A stretch of 64,000 nt of DNA, taken from contig NW_017566993.1 in the NCBI RefSeq assembly GCF_001661265.1, forward strand, positions 186,001-250,000. The letters are read 5' to 3'. Below are positions 40,685 to 51,549 of this stretch, piece by piece. The notes beneath the pieces were generated by a model that worked only from the letters and a program-made list of their open reading frames with translations, was not told where the DNA came from and ran no database searches. The number at the start of each line of letters is the position of its first letter. Positions within the stretch are counted from its first letter, which is position 1. The position numbers and the translations under genes are program-made. The stretch comes from Saitoella complicata NRRL Y-17804. Lineage: Eukaryota; Ascomycota; Saitoellomycetes; Saitoellales; Saitoellaceae.

Positions 40685-42342
40685 GAAAGGACTGCATTTC
40701 GCCAGCTACTGTCTTTGGCAATATAGCTACTTTGAGTAATAATCTGGGTGCCATCCATGTTAAGAAGGGCATGGGCAGCTGTAGCGCGTGCACGACGTTA
40801 CAGCTGTGTGCAAAATTCCCACCCGTGCGTGATATAACGTCTCCTTAGTCGGAACATCGACAACTCACTAAACACGTAAGATCACGTACCCCGAAACCGC
40901 CGGCTTAGCTCGTCGAAGATTGGCGGTCACCGACACCAGCAGATGCAATCCGGAGGGAAAAGAGACCTAAGACCATCATCGAGGTCCCAGACGAAGACGC
41001 AAAAATTGACCATGAGTGTATTTACGATGATTTTGACGCGTTTCTGATCGTTACGAGAGAATCCAAGCCCCATTCACGGTGGATCCGCTGAAAAAATGGA
41101 TTGATGTCAAACCCTTTTTGCTCGAAGCAGCAGTCGAGGAGTTGCGCCAGGACCGTACCATCAAGGAAGGCATGAACATTCACTCCCTTACACCTGAAGT
41201 CACCTTCAAAGTTGTCCTCGGAAGGGCACAGGACAGCTTGGTGTCGACTACGTACTGACAGGGATTGGGAAGGCTTCGTTCGACCCGTCGACAGTGACCG
41301 CAACAACACTAACATCAAATGGTCGGCTTTCAACGAAATCGATACAGGCTCAATCAATACAGGCTTAATCAAGGAGACCTTCTTCGAGGTCTATGAGGTC
41401 CCAGGCAAGGCTCAACAAACCTGCTTTTAGTTCTGGTCTTCGATGTGGTATTCTTCTTTTCTCGATGGCATGCTTAGTTCTTCCGCAATAACCTTACAAA
41501 GCTCAACACCTTACTCCAAAGTCACTCGTAGAAAAGTACGAGGTGACAAGTATTATGCCCATTGCTGCACCTAGAGGGTTTAGGTTGTCTGGGCTACATC
41601 TCGATGCAGGGCATTTGGACAGCCATACTGCCATTTTGTGGGGGAATCTGTCCGTGACAATGGCAAGTGCCTGAAAATAAATGAATTGATTGCTTCGATT
41701 GAAAAGACTATCCAAGAAAACTAGCGAAGGAAGGCCTGATGCTGACCCCCAGCATCAGCTGTCATTTGTCGATTAGCCTTCACCTTGAGCTGCGCCTTGG
41801 TTAAAGCACAACAACAGTTCCTGTACATTTTGCTGATTTTGTCAAGGAGGGTGTTGATGTATTCGATTGCTAGGCGGACGAATGCTGGGGGGTCTTCATG
41901 AGCGTTAGTGTGTGTGTTGTTACGCTTCATCCAGCTCTTCATCATACCGAGACAGAGGTCGATTGAATGCAGATCAGGGGAGCACAGCCAAACTAAAAAG
42001 TCTTGCGAATCACGTGTCGCGCACGTACACCACACAGCAAACAGACCGTAAAACAAAATCACGTCATATCTTGCGCAAATCGAGTCGAAAACGACTGCTG
42101 ATGGATGCTATCGAACCATCGCCGCGTAGGGCTTCTTCCCTTGCTGCGAGAGCATGTGTTTGACACGTAGTCGAAACTGACGTCCCATCGACAGCGCTAC
42201 CCAGACTTCAGAACCGAAGAAAACCTTCAACAACCCGCGACGAATCAGAACCACTTCCCATTCCATCAGATGACGACGAAGAGTTCCAGTTGCAACCATT
42301 CATCATCAAATTTGCTGCCACTAGGACTGGGGGTAGGCCTCG
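40685..42342. other. degenerate sequence, start of a gene-poor island
   Basis: No intact gene. The plus strand near 41085-41250 holds short protein-like stretches such as WIDVKPFLLEAAVEELRQDR and EGMNIHSLTPEVTFKVVLGR, and near 41310-41430 NIKWSAFNEIDTGSINTGLI, but frames change and stops interrupt. I read it as a decayed gene of a multi-copy fungal family or a transposon-associated gene. The family cannot be named from sequence alone. Confidence 0.45.
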
Positions 42343-43497
42343 GTGGAAGGGCTGGTCAGCATTCTATCGTCATGGGATTATGACTACGTCCACGACGTGC
42401 TCATGAAAAAGGCCGCCGAAGATCTTTGTGACGACCCGAGCTGCCCTGACGACATATTCCCCGGGGATTTCGCCATGACCATGGGTTACCGAATCATCCG
42501 AGGTAGGGAAAAAACTGCGGTGACGAGACTGCGTAGTGCTGCCGACTTAGAGGACTTGAAGGATCAAGTGAAGGATCTACAGGAGCTGTAAAGCAGTAAC
42601 AACAAGAACTGGAGCGTATCCATCAGTCTTCAAGCGATATACGTCCCTCCCGACTCGAATGGATCTTCAGACGGTGAACTCGATACTCCCGCCCGCACCC
42701 TTGGAGGACGTAAGACGCGCAAAAAGCACAGAAACAACCCCTCCAAGTGTATGCTGAAGGAAGTGAAGCAACATGCTGAGAACAATAACTTCAAGCGTGC
42801 TATTTTGTCTAATGTCACCAAGCTTCAGGAAGAATGGGTATGTGAAGAACATGAAGGGTACTGCTGGAAGGTCCCAAACTCAGAGAAGCACATGCACCTT
42901 GCATCACATCACCTGAGCCGCTGGGGGCAGTTCATGGCCCTTCCCGACAGTGCTATTGATGAGTTGGCACCACCGCATACATTGACCTTTGACAAATTTC
43001 ACAGAGGCACTGTGCACGCCGCAGCAAGCTCCGAGAGTTACAGTACACCAACTCCTACGTCGAGATCTACCCTTGCAATCTCCTCGACTCCCGCTGTGCC
43101 GGCTGCTACTCCGATTCCCACGGTCTTCACTGCGTTTACCGGAAGCCCATTACGGGTGGAGGACGCTGAGGATGTAGCACGCTTCATGAGATTTGTGGCG
43201 AAAAACAACCCTAGCTACACCAGGTTCGATGCTGCGCAGACCGAGCAAGCTTTTTGCGAAAATGTATTGGCACTCGAGGATTTAAAAAGGGAGCCGGTCA
43301 GACCTGCCCAGGTGTCCGACCAGGAGATATGCTTGCTGCGCAGCGCTGCTTGCCCCTTTGGAAGGCAAAAAAGAAGATCAAGCGCCGGCTCGAGGCCTAA
43401 CTGCAGTCCATGGATTCAGACGTATGTCCTCCCAGCACTCCCAGCACCCCCCCGGAGAGTAGCATGCTGGCGAGCTTGCTTTGTAATGAGGTTCTAA
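42343..43497 (+). pseudogene. remnant of a multi-copy-type fungal gene of unknown function
   Basis: Two open pieces in different frames, 42343-42591 (DLEDLKDQVKDLQEL end) and 42592-43497. The second holds EEWVCEEHEGYCWKVPNSEK followed by HMHLASHHLSRWGQFMAL. That spacing of C, H, C/W and a WG/WA tail resembles a segment I associate with repetitive gene families in mushroom genomes. The downstream part is Ser/Thr/Pro-rich. The pieces could be exons, but no good splice pair joins them, and the flanks are repeat-like. Likely a broken copy. Confidence 0.4.
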
Positions 43498-43969
43498 GCT
43501 TCTCCGCAGAGCTGCACAACTTTCCTCGAGTCACCCAGTGGCGTGAGAGCATTTTTGCGTATATATAAGCTTAGTCAACTTACTTCGTGAAGAGGATGAA
43601 TGTTGGGCAGGAGAGATGGGTGTCAGGATCTTTCTTTTTTTATGCTTTTTCGAATGTTACCACTCCTATCTTACATAGTCTATGTTTGGTCAAATTGTAT
43701 GCCTCTTACTCTTTGTTCAGATGTCCCAGAGTTCAGGGATCGAGGTGCAGGTCCCGCCCCTGATTATCCCACTTGCCGAGATTTGTTAGCAATTTACCAA
43801 GAAGTTCAGGCATGAATGATATTGAGAGGAGGATGGATGCCTGCCTCTGATCAAGGGACGCCTCATAATGGGTCTAAGTATGATGTACATTATGCTACAG
43901 CTACAAAGTTATGCCTTCAACAGTGACGTCTACAGCACTTTGTGCCCCTGCATTGCGAGATAATTGCCA

Positions 43970-45930
43970 TTATTCCTTCAACAACCCATATCCGCACTTT
44001 TTCATTAAGCTGATGCATTTGTCGGGAAATACATTGACAGCAAGGTCAATTCCCTTCGCCAAGGACACATCGCAATGATCCACGACGTAACGATAGTCGC
44101 GGTTGCGCTTTGTCCAAGCCTTGATGTCATGAACCGAAGAACTACTTCGAGTTTCGCGATCAACCCGAGACTCGATTTGTCTCGGGTCCTATCATGGCTC
44201 ATCTTATCTTCACTCCTCTCGTTCAAGGTCTTATTCTCGGCGCCATCGAGTTAACTAAATGTGGAACGCCACCGAGCAAGGGTCTAGACCCTCGTCCGGA
44301 AAACCGTATACAAGGAAAGGCCCTATGCCTTCCTTTAGAGCTTCACTGGTTAACTCAATAAATTCGTCCTTCTATTCGAATAAGTAATTCGGTCATCTCG
44401 TCACACCTCGTCTAACTCGTCAGATCTCGTCCCGAAGTACTTGCAGTATCCCTTCTCGTCTCGACCGCATTACATTTGAGCATCGAGAATGTGATTTCTA
44501 TGGGATTCAGGTCAGGTGAATAGGGCGATAGGTACTCGATTCGACACCCATGACAAATAATCAACTCCTTTACCCTTGGATCATGATGTGTAGCACAGTT
44601 ATCCATGACAACCACACTCCTAGACTCCGGGTAAGGGTTGAGGTGCACCATGAGATCATCTGCTATGAAATTGACGAATCGATCAGCATTGAAACTGCCT
44701 TGGTAGCATGCATGACACAGCATACCATTCGTCCAAGAACTGCGGGAAGCAGAGACCAGTGCAAACCACGGGCTAACCGTCGGTCTTTGCAAGCTGGATT
44801 ACCTTCGGGAGAATAGCCGAACTTTCGATAGGTGCAATGATTGTCAATACTCGATTCGTCCAAGAAAACAAGCATATCCATCGAATAGTTTGCGGACTGT
44901 AAGGCGTGGTTCGCTAGTAGGGCAGCATTCCTCTGAGCAGCCCATACTTTAAGCTTTTCCGGGTCCACTTGATTTGCCTGAGGTACCGCTGAATGTCGCA
45001 TGGATTGATGTTGGTACAGATTGTTTTGTTGACAAGAGCTGCTTCATGGTGGTATAGACTTAGGGTGTTCATGAGTAGTAGCTGGATATGCTGGGAGAGG
45101 TGTCAGTGTATGCTGTTTTTGCGACGGAGAGTATGCCTACCTTCCAACATGATCATCGATTTTTCAAGGTCTTCCTAAGCCCTTATGAATGGGCGCTTCG
45201 GGGGTACCCTCGTTGTCATAGCGTCGAAGAATGCGGTCAATGGTGCTTCGGTACTTACCGGTCCATTCTGCTACCTCCATAGTAGGTTGTCCACGGACGC
45301 TCTTATGCATGACGAGCGCTCGAACCTCATTGTGAACCCGCTTACCGACCATTCCCAGGTCCTGAAACGTCCCGGTTGAGGAGTAAGTGTATTTTTGCTG
45401 GGTTCACGTCTGCTGCTTGGTGGTCCAGTATGGGGCGCGACATGGGATTCGCATGACTCTTGCGTCTGGCTGTAAGGTGGTAGGAAATAGACTCGGGCTG
45501 CCCTCACTGTAAGGAACTTTCCAGATATATCCAATTTTTTTTGAGGTGGCGAAGGATATGGTATTGAGATAGCCTTGTGGCGAATTGCTGGTTGGGAAAC
45601 TCTACGCACTCATCATGGTATAGAGACGGGATCTTATCATAGAAGTATTGGATGTGCTATAGTCATTTAGTGAGACCTTTGAGGGGACCTTCGAGACGGT
45701 AGAGTAGCACTCACTGAGCCTAGAGAGACGTCAATTTGAGGCTCACGCCCACAAGTCGAGTTGCCCTGACGTTCATGAGTGCTTTCCTCTTCATACCTCT
45801 TGACATTACGAGAAATGGTGTGGGTTGATTTTCTGACAATCTGACTAAGTTGGTAAACATCGAGCCCCTCGATGTAATTGTCAATAGCTAGGAGCTTTAG
45901 GGAATTGTTGCATACACTGCTGTGCATTTT
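43970..45930 (-). mobile_element. decayed Tc1/mariner (IS630-type) DNA transposon
   Basis: Minus-strand transposase fragments. From the N-terminal side: a helix-turn-helix-like piece at 45700-45927 (YIEGLDVYQLSQIVRKSTHT), another at 45164-45352 (QPTMEVAEWTGKYRSTIDRI), then the DDE core: MLVFLDESSIDNHCTYRKFG at about 44850, VVVMDNCATHHDPRVKELII at about 44600, and YLSPYSPDLNPIEITFSMLK at about 44500. Thirty-four residues separate the second D from the final E, so it is DD34E. A possible C-terminal end (MKKCGYGLLKE) stops at 43970. At least two frameshifts break it, near 44960 and 44720, plus stops downstream of 44420; it is inactive. Two HTH pieces 350 bp apart may mean two overlapping copies. 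Terminal inverted repeats were not found by eye. Confidence 0.8.
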
Positions 45931-46578
45931 GAGCCTATTGAGGCCTACCTAGGCCTCTTGCCGAGTTGTTTGAAGCTGTTTTGCAATTGCGATTGAGGAG
46001 GTTCGTGCACGCAGGATGATGCGCGTCGAGCATTTTGCAGACTGCTGTAACGTTGTACTCTACTTAGAGTGCAAGGACAAAGCCATATGTCTGGAATCAA
46101 CAATGGAAATGATTCAGCACCCTCATCTGAAATATGCACCGCATGTCTCTTTTGATTCAATTCACGAGCTTGCCCTGCGGACTGAGCTTGCGTTTAATTG
46201 CTTCCTTTGTTCTGATGCGCGACCGGTACCAGCCCTTGTCCTGTCAACAAAAACGGTACAACCGCCTGGAAAGGCTCCCGCCCGCAACACATGCTTTATC
46301 TGTCTCACATTGAAACATGAGCGACAGGAGCCCATGTATTCGCAGGCGTTTGTTTAAGGCATGCTGTCGTTTGTCTTCATCTATCCCTAACAACCTGTGT
46401 GCCTCTTGTTGCCTCTGCCGCCAGCGATATAGCGACTGTCACCGCAATCGCGCGACAAGCACCGAGGAAACATCGCTATACTCTTGCGACTGTGACTCAG
46501 TCCGTCTTCGGCCTTTGCTGCTCCCTACCGACGTCGTCGCTTCTGTTCTTGCAACACTCACAGCTCACAGCGCCCAGC
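45931..46578. other. intergenic, right edge of the repeat island
   Basis: 648 bp with only short unconvincing frames (for example plus 46016-46357). Presumably the rest of the transposon flank and the promoter of the next gene. Confidence 0.4.
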
Positions 46579-48279
46579 ATGTCATCGACCCGCTCTGCGA
46601 TCCAATGCCACATCATTCAGCTTGGTTGTTTTGCTTCGGACGTACCCTTCTGCGTCTATCTATATCCTGACCCGTCTTCTTCACCTTCAGGCAAGCCGTC
46701 CTTACTGCCAACGTTGCGTTCTCGTGACGTTGACTTCCTCTTCTTTGACACACCTTCGTTCCTCCGTGACTCTCGGGTCATTCCGCATGCTGTCGTCGCC
46801 AGTCCAGTTGCGCACTTTCGCACTTGCCCTCCTACGCATCCCGACTTTATCGATGATTACTTCACATTTTCGGTAATTCATACCGCCGGTGGCAGACTCA
46901 AGTGCTCTGCTCTTGCCGACCTCTGCAAGTTCACGATTGATGAATTGGTGCAAGGCCATAGTGCATCAGTGTTGAAGTCTATCAAGGGCCTGGTCATGGT
47001 TGAACCTGTCCGGAGTGAGTTTCAATGCGTCTTGGTAGACGTAACTAAGGAGGGTCTGCCGGCGTCCAGACCGGTGACATCTGGCAGTCAAAAAAGCGCA
47101 GAGTCTTCCACACATGCCCCCGCAGCTCGTACTCCTCCGAGGAATACTGTAGCGAAAGCTGCGACTGTTTCTCCGGTGGTCGTTAAGGACGAGCCGACAT
47201 CACCAGTCATCCGCCCGGCGACGACTGTACCTGGCTCCACGTCACCTACGAGCCGCCCTCAGCATCCAGCGCACATCCGCCTTCAACACGGCTCGACACA
47301 TCCGACTCCTAGTTCTCAACCATTGGCTTCACAGGATGGCGTGTCTAGCCCTCGGCGGCGTCGTATGCTCACGGTAAATCCTTCTTTGCAAACAGCTACG
47401 CTCGCTTGCTTGAGTCCCGGTATGCCATTATCAGCGAGGCTTGACCCGGAGCGTAGGAAAGACGTGATGGAGAGCATGACGGTACGTGAGCGTCAAGCCG
47501 CTCTGATTCAGGAGAGGTCCATCGGCGGCGCCCAAAGGTCTCGTTCCTCGAAACGAGGGTTGCCAACTGAGCTGGACACCGATGGGGCTTCTTTTCTTGG
47601 CTCCGCTACGAGAAGTGCCAAGCGTCGTGCCCCGCCTGCTCGCCTTAGCATCAGTGCTCCGTCGGACGCTCATATCCCAACTATCCGATCAGCGCCGTTG
47701 CACAGAACGCAAGGTCGTGATCTGCCTCTCGACAGTCCTCAACCGATGCCTGAGACGAACAGGCCATTGGCTACGTCGTTACCAAGAACCGTGGACATGA
47801 ATCGACTACCCTCCATAAGCGATTTTCTCAACGATATGAAGGCAACATCCAATCCTCCTGGAACCGAGCGGCCGTCGAACCCAAAACTCGCCACTCTCCC
47901 GCCGCCTCGGCCTCCACATTGTAATAGCAATACGAGCCTACAGCCACCTGCAAATCTTGCCTCGTCATTGGATCAGGCTGTACAGCCTTCATTGCGGCCT
48001 GCGAGCGTTACATCGATTATTCACTCCCAGCAGCCTCCGACACCGCCGTCTCCCAACATTCACCAGGAAGCTACCAACACCTTTTTTGCTGCTTTTGAGA
48101 ACGTTCCCGGTGTGAAACGCCGCATCAGGCCGGTACAGCTGAGTTCAGGCTCTGGCGCAGATCTGGAGATGGCGAGGACGACGGGGGAGACGGATGAAGC
48201 TATCGGGAAGAGGAAGGCGGCATTTCTAGAAGTTTGTGGGAAGGCGTTCGATCTACTTATAGGAAGGACTGTGGTTTGA
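46579..48279 (+). CDS. Ser/Pro-rich protein of unknown function (566 aa)
   Basis: Single-exon frame from ATG 46579 (MSSTRSAIQCHIIQLGCFAS). The frame is open upstream to 46399 without an ATG, so an upstream exon is possible. Residues 1-170 look folded (DVPFCVYLYPDPSS, RDVDFLFFDTPSFLRDSRVI, DDYFTFSVIHTAGGRLKCSA, LADLCKFTIDELVQG). The middle 350 residues are Ser/Thr/Pro/Arg-rich and disordered, with a possible SUMO motif VVKDEP. The C-terminus is helical again (NTFFAAFENVPGVKRRIRP, KAAFLEVCGKAFDLLIG). I recognise no domain. Position next to the repeat island suggests a fast-evolving gene. Confidence 0.7.
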   Translation: MSSTRSAIQCHIIQLGCFASDVPFCVYLYPDPSSSPSGKPSLLPTLRSRDVDFLFFDTPSFLRDSRVIPHAVVASPVAHFRTCPPTHPDFIDDYFTFSVIHTAGGRLKCSALADLCKFTIDELVQGHSASVLKSIKGLVMVEPVRSEFQCVLVDVTKEGLPASRPVTSGSQKSAESSTHAPAARTPPRNTVAKAATVSPVVVKDEPTSPVIRPATTVPGSTSPTSRPQHPAHIRLQHGSTHPTPSSQPLASQDGVSSPRRRRMLTVNPSLQTATLACLSPGMPLSARLDPERRKDVMESMTVRERQAALIQERSIGGAQRSRSSKRGLPTELDTDGASFLGSATRSAKRRAPPARLSISAPSDAHIPTIRSAPLHRTQGRDLPLDSPQPMPETNRPLATSLPRTVDMNRLPSISDFLNDMKATSNPPGTERPSNPKLATLPPPRPPHCNSNTSLQPPANLASSLDQAVQPSLRPASVTSIIHSQQPPTPPSPNIHQEATNTFFAAFENVPGVKRRIRPVQLSSGSGADLEMARTTGETDEAIGKRKAAFLEVCGKAFDLLIGRTVV

Positions 48280-48593
48280 GTTTAGCTATAGCCTCTTGCA
48301 GGTGGACTTGTCCCAATGGCATTCCATTGCTATATTCCATGGGCATGCGGCGTTCGCCTTGCTGGTACTTGGGATTTGTATTGATACTTTGCAAGGTAAA
48401 ATACTCGTGACTGTTTCAACATGAGATTAGAATTCAGTTGATCATCGATCGTTCGGAAATGTGCAAAACCCGAACGCCTGTACTATGCCAATCCATCCAC
48501 TCTATGCCCCGTAATCAATTACTGTATTTCCTGACCACGCGCGGGGACGTAACCGCTATCCTCCAACGCCCAGTCAGCTTCGGTACATCTGCG
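48280..48593. other. intergenic
   Basis: 314 bp between two plus-strand genes; 3' UTR of the first and promoter of ureF. Nothing else seen. Confidence 0.4.
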
Positions 48594-49367
48594 ATGGTAT
48601 AGCATTCATTCGTACTGTCATATGCATGCCCCGTTGTACTGAACCTTGTCCAGGACGAAGACCACTTCTTCCTTCTTCTAGGCGACTCCGCCCTGCCCAT
48701 CGGCTCCTTCGCCTTCTCCTCCGGCCTCGAGTCTTACGTTCAACATGGGGTGATGGCGTCAAAATCACGATTATCAGCAACAAATCTTGGTCACTTTTTG
48801 GAGCAATCCCTTACTTCTACGACATATACAACTCTTCCATTCGTCAAGGCCGCCTATCAAATCCCCGGTCAGGCGGCTGCGTTGGACGATGAGTTCGATG
48901 CAATGCTGACTTGTCCTGTCGCAAGAAGAGCCAGTGTAAGTCAGGGAAAAGCACTTATGACTATCTGGGATAAGGCACTGGCAGGTGCTTGTTCGGAGAT
49001 GGCGTCACCTTGTGCCGCAAACGTGGCGGAGTACAGAGCAGCTGTTCGCTCCGGAAAAGCTGAAGGTCATCATGGAGTTGCATGGGGCGTGGTTACACGC
49101 GGAGCAAACATTTCTATTCATCGCTCTTTGCACCTGTTTCTCGTGTCGCAAACGAAAGCCGTGTTATCCGCCGCTGTCAGGTTGGGTGTCATTGGTCCGT
49201 ATCAGGCCCAACTGATTCTGGCAAGTCAGGAGACACGGAAAGTCATAGCGAGGCTGGTTGAAGAGGGAGAAGGACTAGAAGTTGAGGATGCTGGACAAAC
49301 TTGGCCACTGTTGGACGTGTGGCAAGGAAGACACGAAGTGCTGTATTCGAGAGTGTTCAACAGCTGA
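48594..49367 (+). CDS. ureF: urease accessory protein UreF
   Basis: Nickel-insertion accessory protein that works with UreD and UreG on urease. The body 48654-49367 begins DEDHFFLLLGDSALPIGSFA, then FSSGLESYVQHGVM, the classic UreF start; also YRAAVRSGKAEGHHGVAWGV with the conserved HHGVAWG-type motif, and VRLGVIGPYQAQLIL. No ATG precedes it in frame. The best model puts ATG at 48594-48596 and an intron directly after it, 48597-48653 (57 bp, gtatag...gtccag), giving 238 aa. So, as in DAD4, the first coding exon is only the start codon. UreG, UreD and urease are not in this window. Confidence 0.88.
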
Positions 49368-49753
49368 ACCCCTCGCGCTGGTTTAGATACCCACTTATAC
49401 CAATCGCTTATATTTGGCAGCCCATCTAGCTGCCAGTTCCTTCTATGATGTGCGATGGAATGTGGGTACATACGCGTACTGGATGGCAGTGCTCCGCGCA
49501 CATGCCCGTGCGACCTGAAGTGAGCCCATGAGACAGCAGTAAAGTAAGCAGCAAATGATTGTAAACTATATCAAGTCCATTTCCCATTGGATTTCTCCTT
49601 TTTTTACCCTCTGAAGGAGACGGTGCCTGAAGGAAGCCCTCTCTCTGGTGCAGCTCTCCGCAGCGCTCCGAAATATTTTTGTGCCTATCAGGGCAGCCAG
49701 CCAAAACTCGCCGCTTCGACCATCCAGCAATTCTCGACATATAATACCCGGCA
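49368..49753. other. intergenic, promoter side of CBF5
   Basis: 386 bp; 3' end of ureF and promoter of CBF5. No gene or repeat recognised. Confidence 0.4.
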
Positions 49754-51252
49754 ATGTCGACCGTTGAGCAGCAAGAGTCCAAGGACTACGCGATTGTTCC
49801 CGAGAAGAACACCGCTTCCGTCGATGTTCGTTGTTTTCCAGGCTTTGCACAGATCAATGGCTAACATCCTCGATCTAGACTTCGACTTGGCCCCTTCTCC
49901 TCAAGAACTACGACAAACTCCAGGTTCGCACCGGTCATTTCACCCCCATCCCTCACGGATGTGCGCCATTGAAGCGTCCTCTCAGGGACTACATCTCCTC
50001 CGGTGTGATCAACCTCGACAAGCCTGCCAACCCCTCCTCCCACGAGGTCGTCGCCTGGGTTAAGCGCATTCTCCGTTGCGAGAAGACCGGTCACTCCGGT
50101 ACTCTTGACCCCAAGGTCACTGGTTGTTTGATCGTTTGTATCGACCGTGCTACTCGTTTGGTCAAGTCCCAGCAGGGTGCCGGTAAGGAGTACGTTGCTG
50201 TCCTCCGCCTTCACGACTCCCTCGACTCGGAAAAGAAGATGGGTCAGGCCCTTGAGACCTTGACCGGTGCCCTCTTCCAGCGTCCCCCTCTTATCTCTGC
50301 CGTCAAGCGTCAGCTCCGTATCCGTAACATCTATGAGTCTAAGCTCTTGGAGTTTGACAACGACCGTCACCTCAGTGTTTTCTGGGTTTCTTGCGAAGCT
50401 GGTACTTACATTCGTACGCTCTGTGTGCACTTGGGTCTTTTGTTGGGTGTCGGTGGTCACATGCAGGAGCTTCGTCGTGTGCGCTCTGGAGCCATGGGTG
50501 AGGACGACAACATTGTTACGATGCACGATGTCTTGGACGCCCAATGGATGTACGACAACACCAAGGACGAGTCTTACTTGCGTCGCGTCATCCGTCCGCT
50601 TGAGTCGCTATTGACCAGCTACAAGCGTATCGTTGTCAAGGACTCCGCTGTCAACGCTGTCTGTTACGGTGCCAAGCTTATGATTCCTGGTCTTTTGCGT
50701 TACGAGGCTGGTATCGATGTGAACGAGGAGGTCGTTCTCATGACCACCAAGGGTGAGGCTATTGCCATCGGTATTGCTCAGATGTCTACCGTTGAACTTT
50801 CCACTTGCGATCACGGTGTTGTTGCGAAGGTCAAGCGTTGCATCATGGAGCGTGATACTTACCCTCGCAGATGGGGTATGGGTCCCGTGGCCATGGAGAA
50901 GAAGAAGATGAAGACCGAGGGTAAGCTCGACAAGTTCGGTCGCACCAACGAGCAGACCCCCACGACTTGGAAGAAGGAGTACGTTGACTACAACAAGCTC
51001 TCTGATGACGCCGATGCCGCTGCCCCGGTGAACGGAGATCTCGTTTCCGACGCCACTTTGGCCAAGATGGAGGGTGTTGAGCAGACTTCCTCTAAGCGCA
51101 AGGCGGAGGATGATGATGATGACAATTCTGACAAGGAGGATTCTCCCAAGAAGAAGAAGGTTCGCACTGATGAGGAGAAGGCCGCCAGGAAGGCCAAGAA
51201 GGAGGCCAAGAAGGAGAAGAAGGACAAGAAGGTCAAGGATGAGAGCGATTAG
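49754..51252 (+). CDS. CBF5: H/ACA snoRNP pseudouridine synthase Cbf5/dyskerin
   Basis: Catalytic subunit of H/ACA snoRNPs that pseudouridylates rRNA and snRNA. Exons 49754-49825 and 49879-51252 with a 53-bp intron give 481 aa. Order: DKLN domain ([20 protein letters not shown]), TruB catalytic domain with [16 protein letters not shown] carrying the catalytic Asp, [20 protein letters not shown], and [20 protein letters not shown]. The PUA domain follows ([20 protein letters not shown]). The Lys/Glu-rich tail [20 protein letters not shown] is the usual nucleolar KKE/D tail. Strong codon bias suggests high expression. A long minus-strand frame over it is a shadow. Confidence 0.97.
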
Positions 51253-51549
51253 ACTCTATCTTCGTTGTTGAAATGGGATGGGCGGGTTACTCAAGGTGGT
51301 TTTGAAGGGCGGGGATCGAACCCCTGTATATAACTCGTCATTACGGCAAACAAATCTTGCTTTCGGAGTTGGGTTTTATTCGGTTTCTATGTTTGGTTCA
51401 TCATGCATCTGTCTTGTACAGTATATAGGGTTATTTGGGTACGGTTAAGAAACACATCTTATTGATTTGATTTTGGTCGGCAATATCTTGGGTATCTTTC
51501 TATCATGTCATGTATGTGCGGGCCCATCCAGTACCACGCTGGCGGCCGC
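51253..51549. other. intergenic, convergent 3' ends
   Basis: 297 bp between convergent stops. Contains the palindrome-like GGGGATCGAACCCC at 51311-51324, considered as a tRNA arm and rejected. Confidence 0.4.

Noticed and set aside
42649-43497. Zinc finger in the EEHEGYCWKV segment
   Set aside because: Cys and His spacing does not match a known zinc-finger class, and the surrounding gene looks broken.
46016-46357. Plus-strand 113-codon frame at the island edge
   Set aside because: No domain, unusual composition, and no splice link to a neighbour.
51311-51324. GGGGATCGAACCCC, resembling a tRNA T-arm on the minus strand
   Set aside because: With a seven-base loop the stem pairs only three base pairs, there is no A-box or matching acceptor stem within 90 bp, and no anticodon arm could be drawn.
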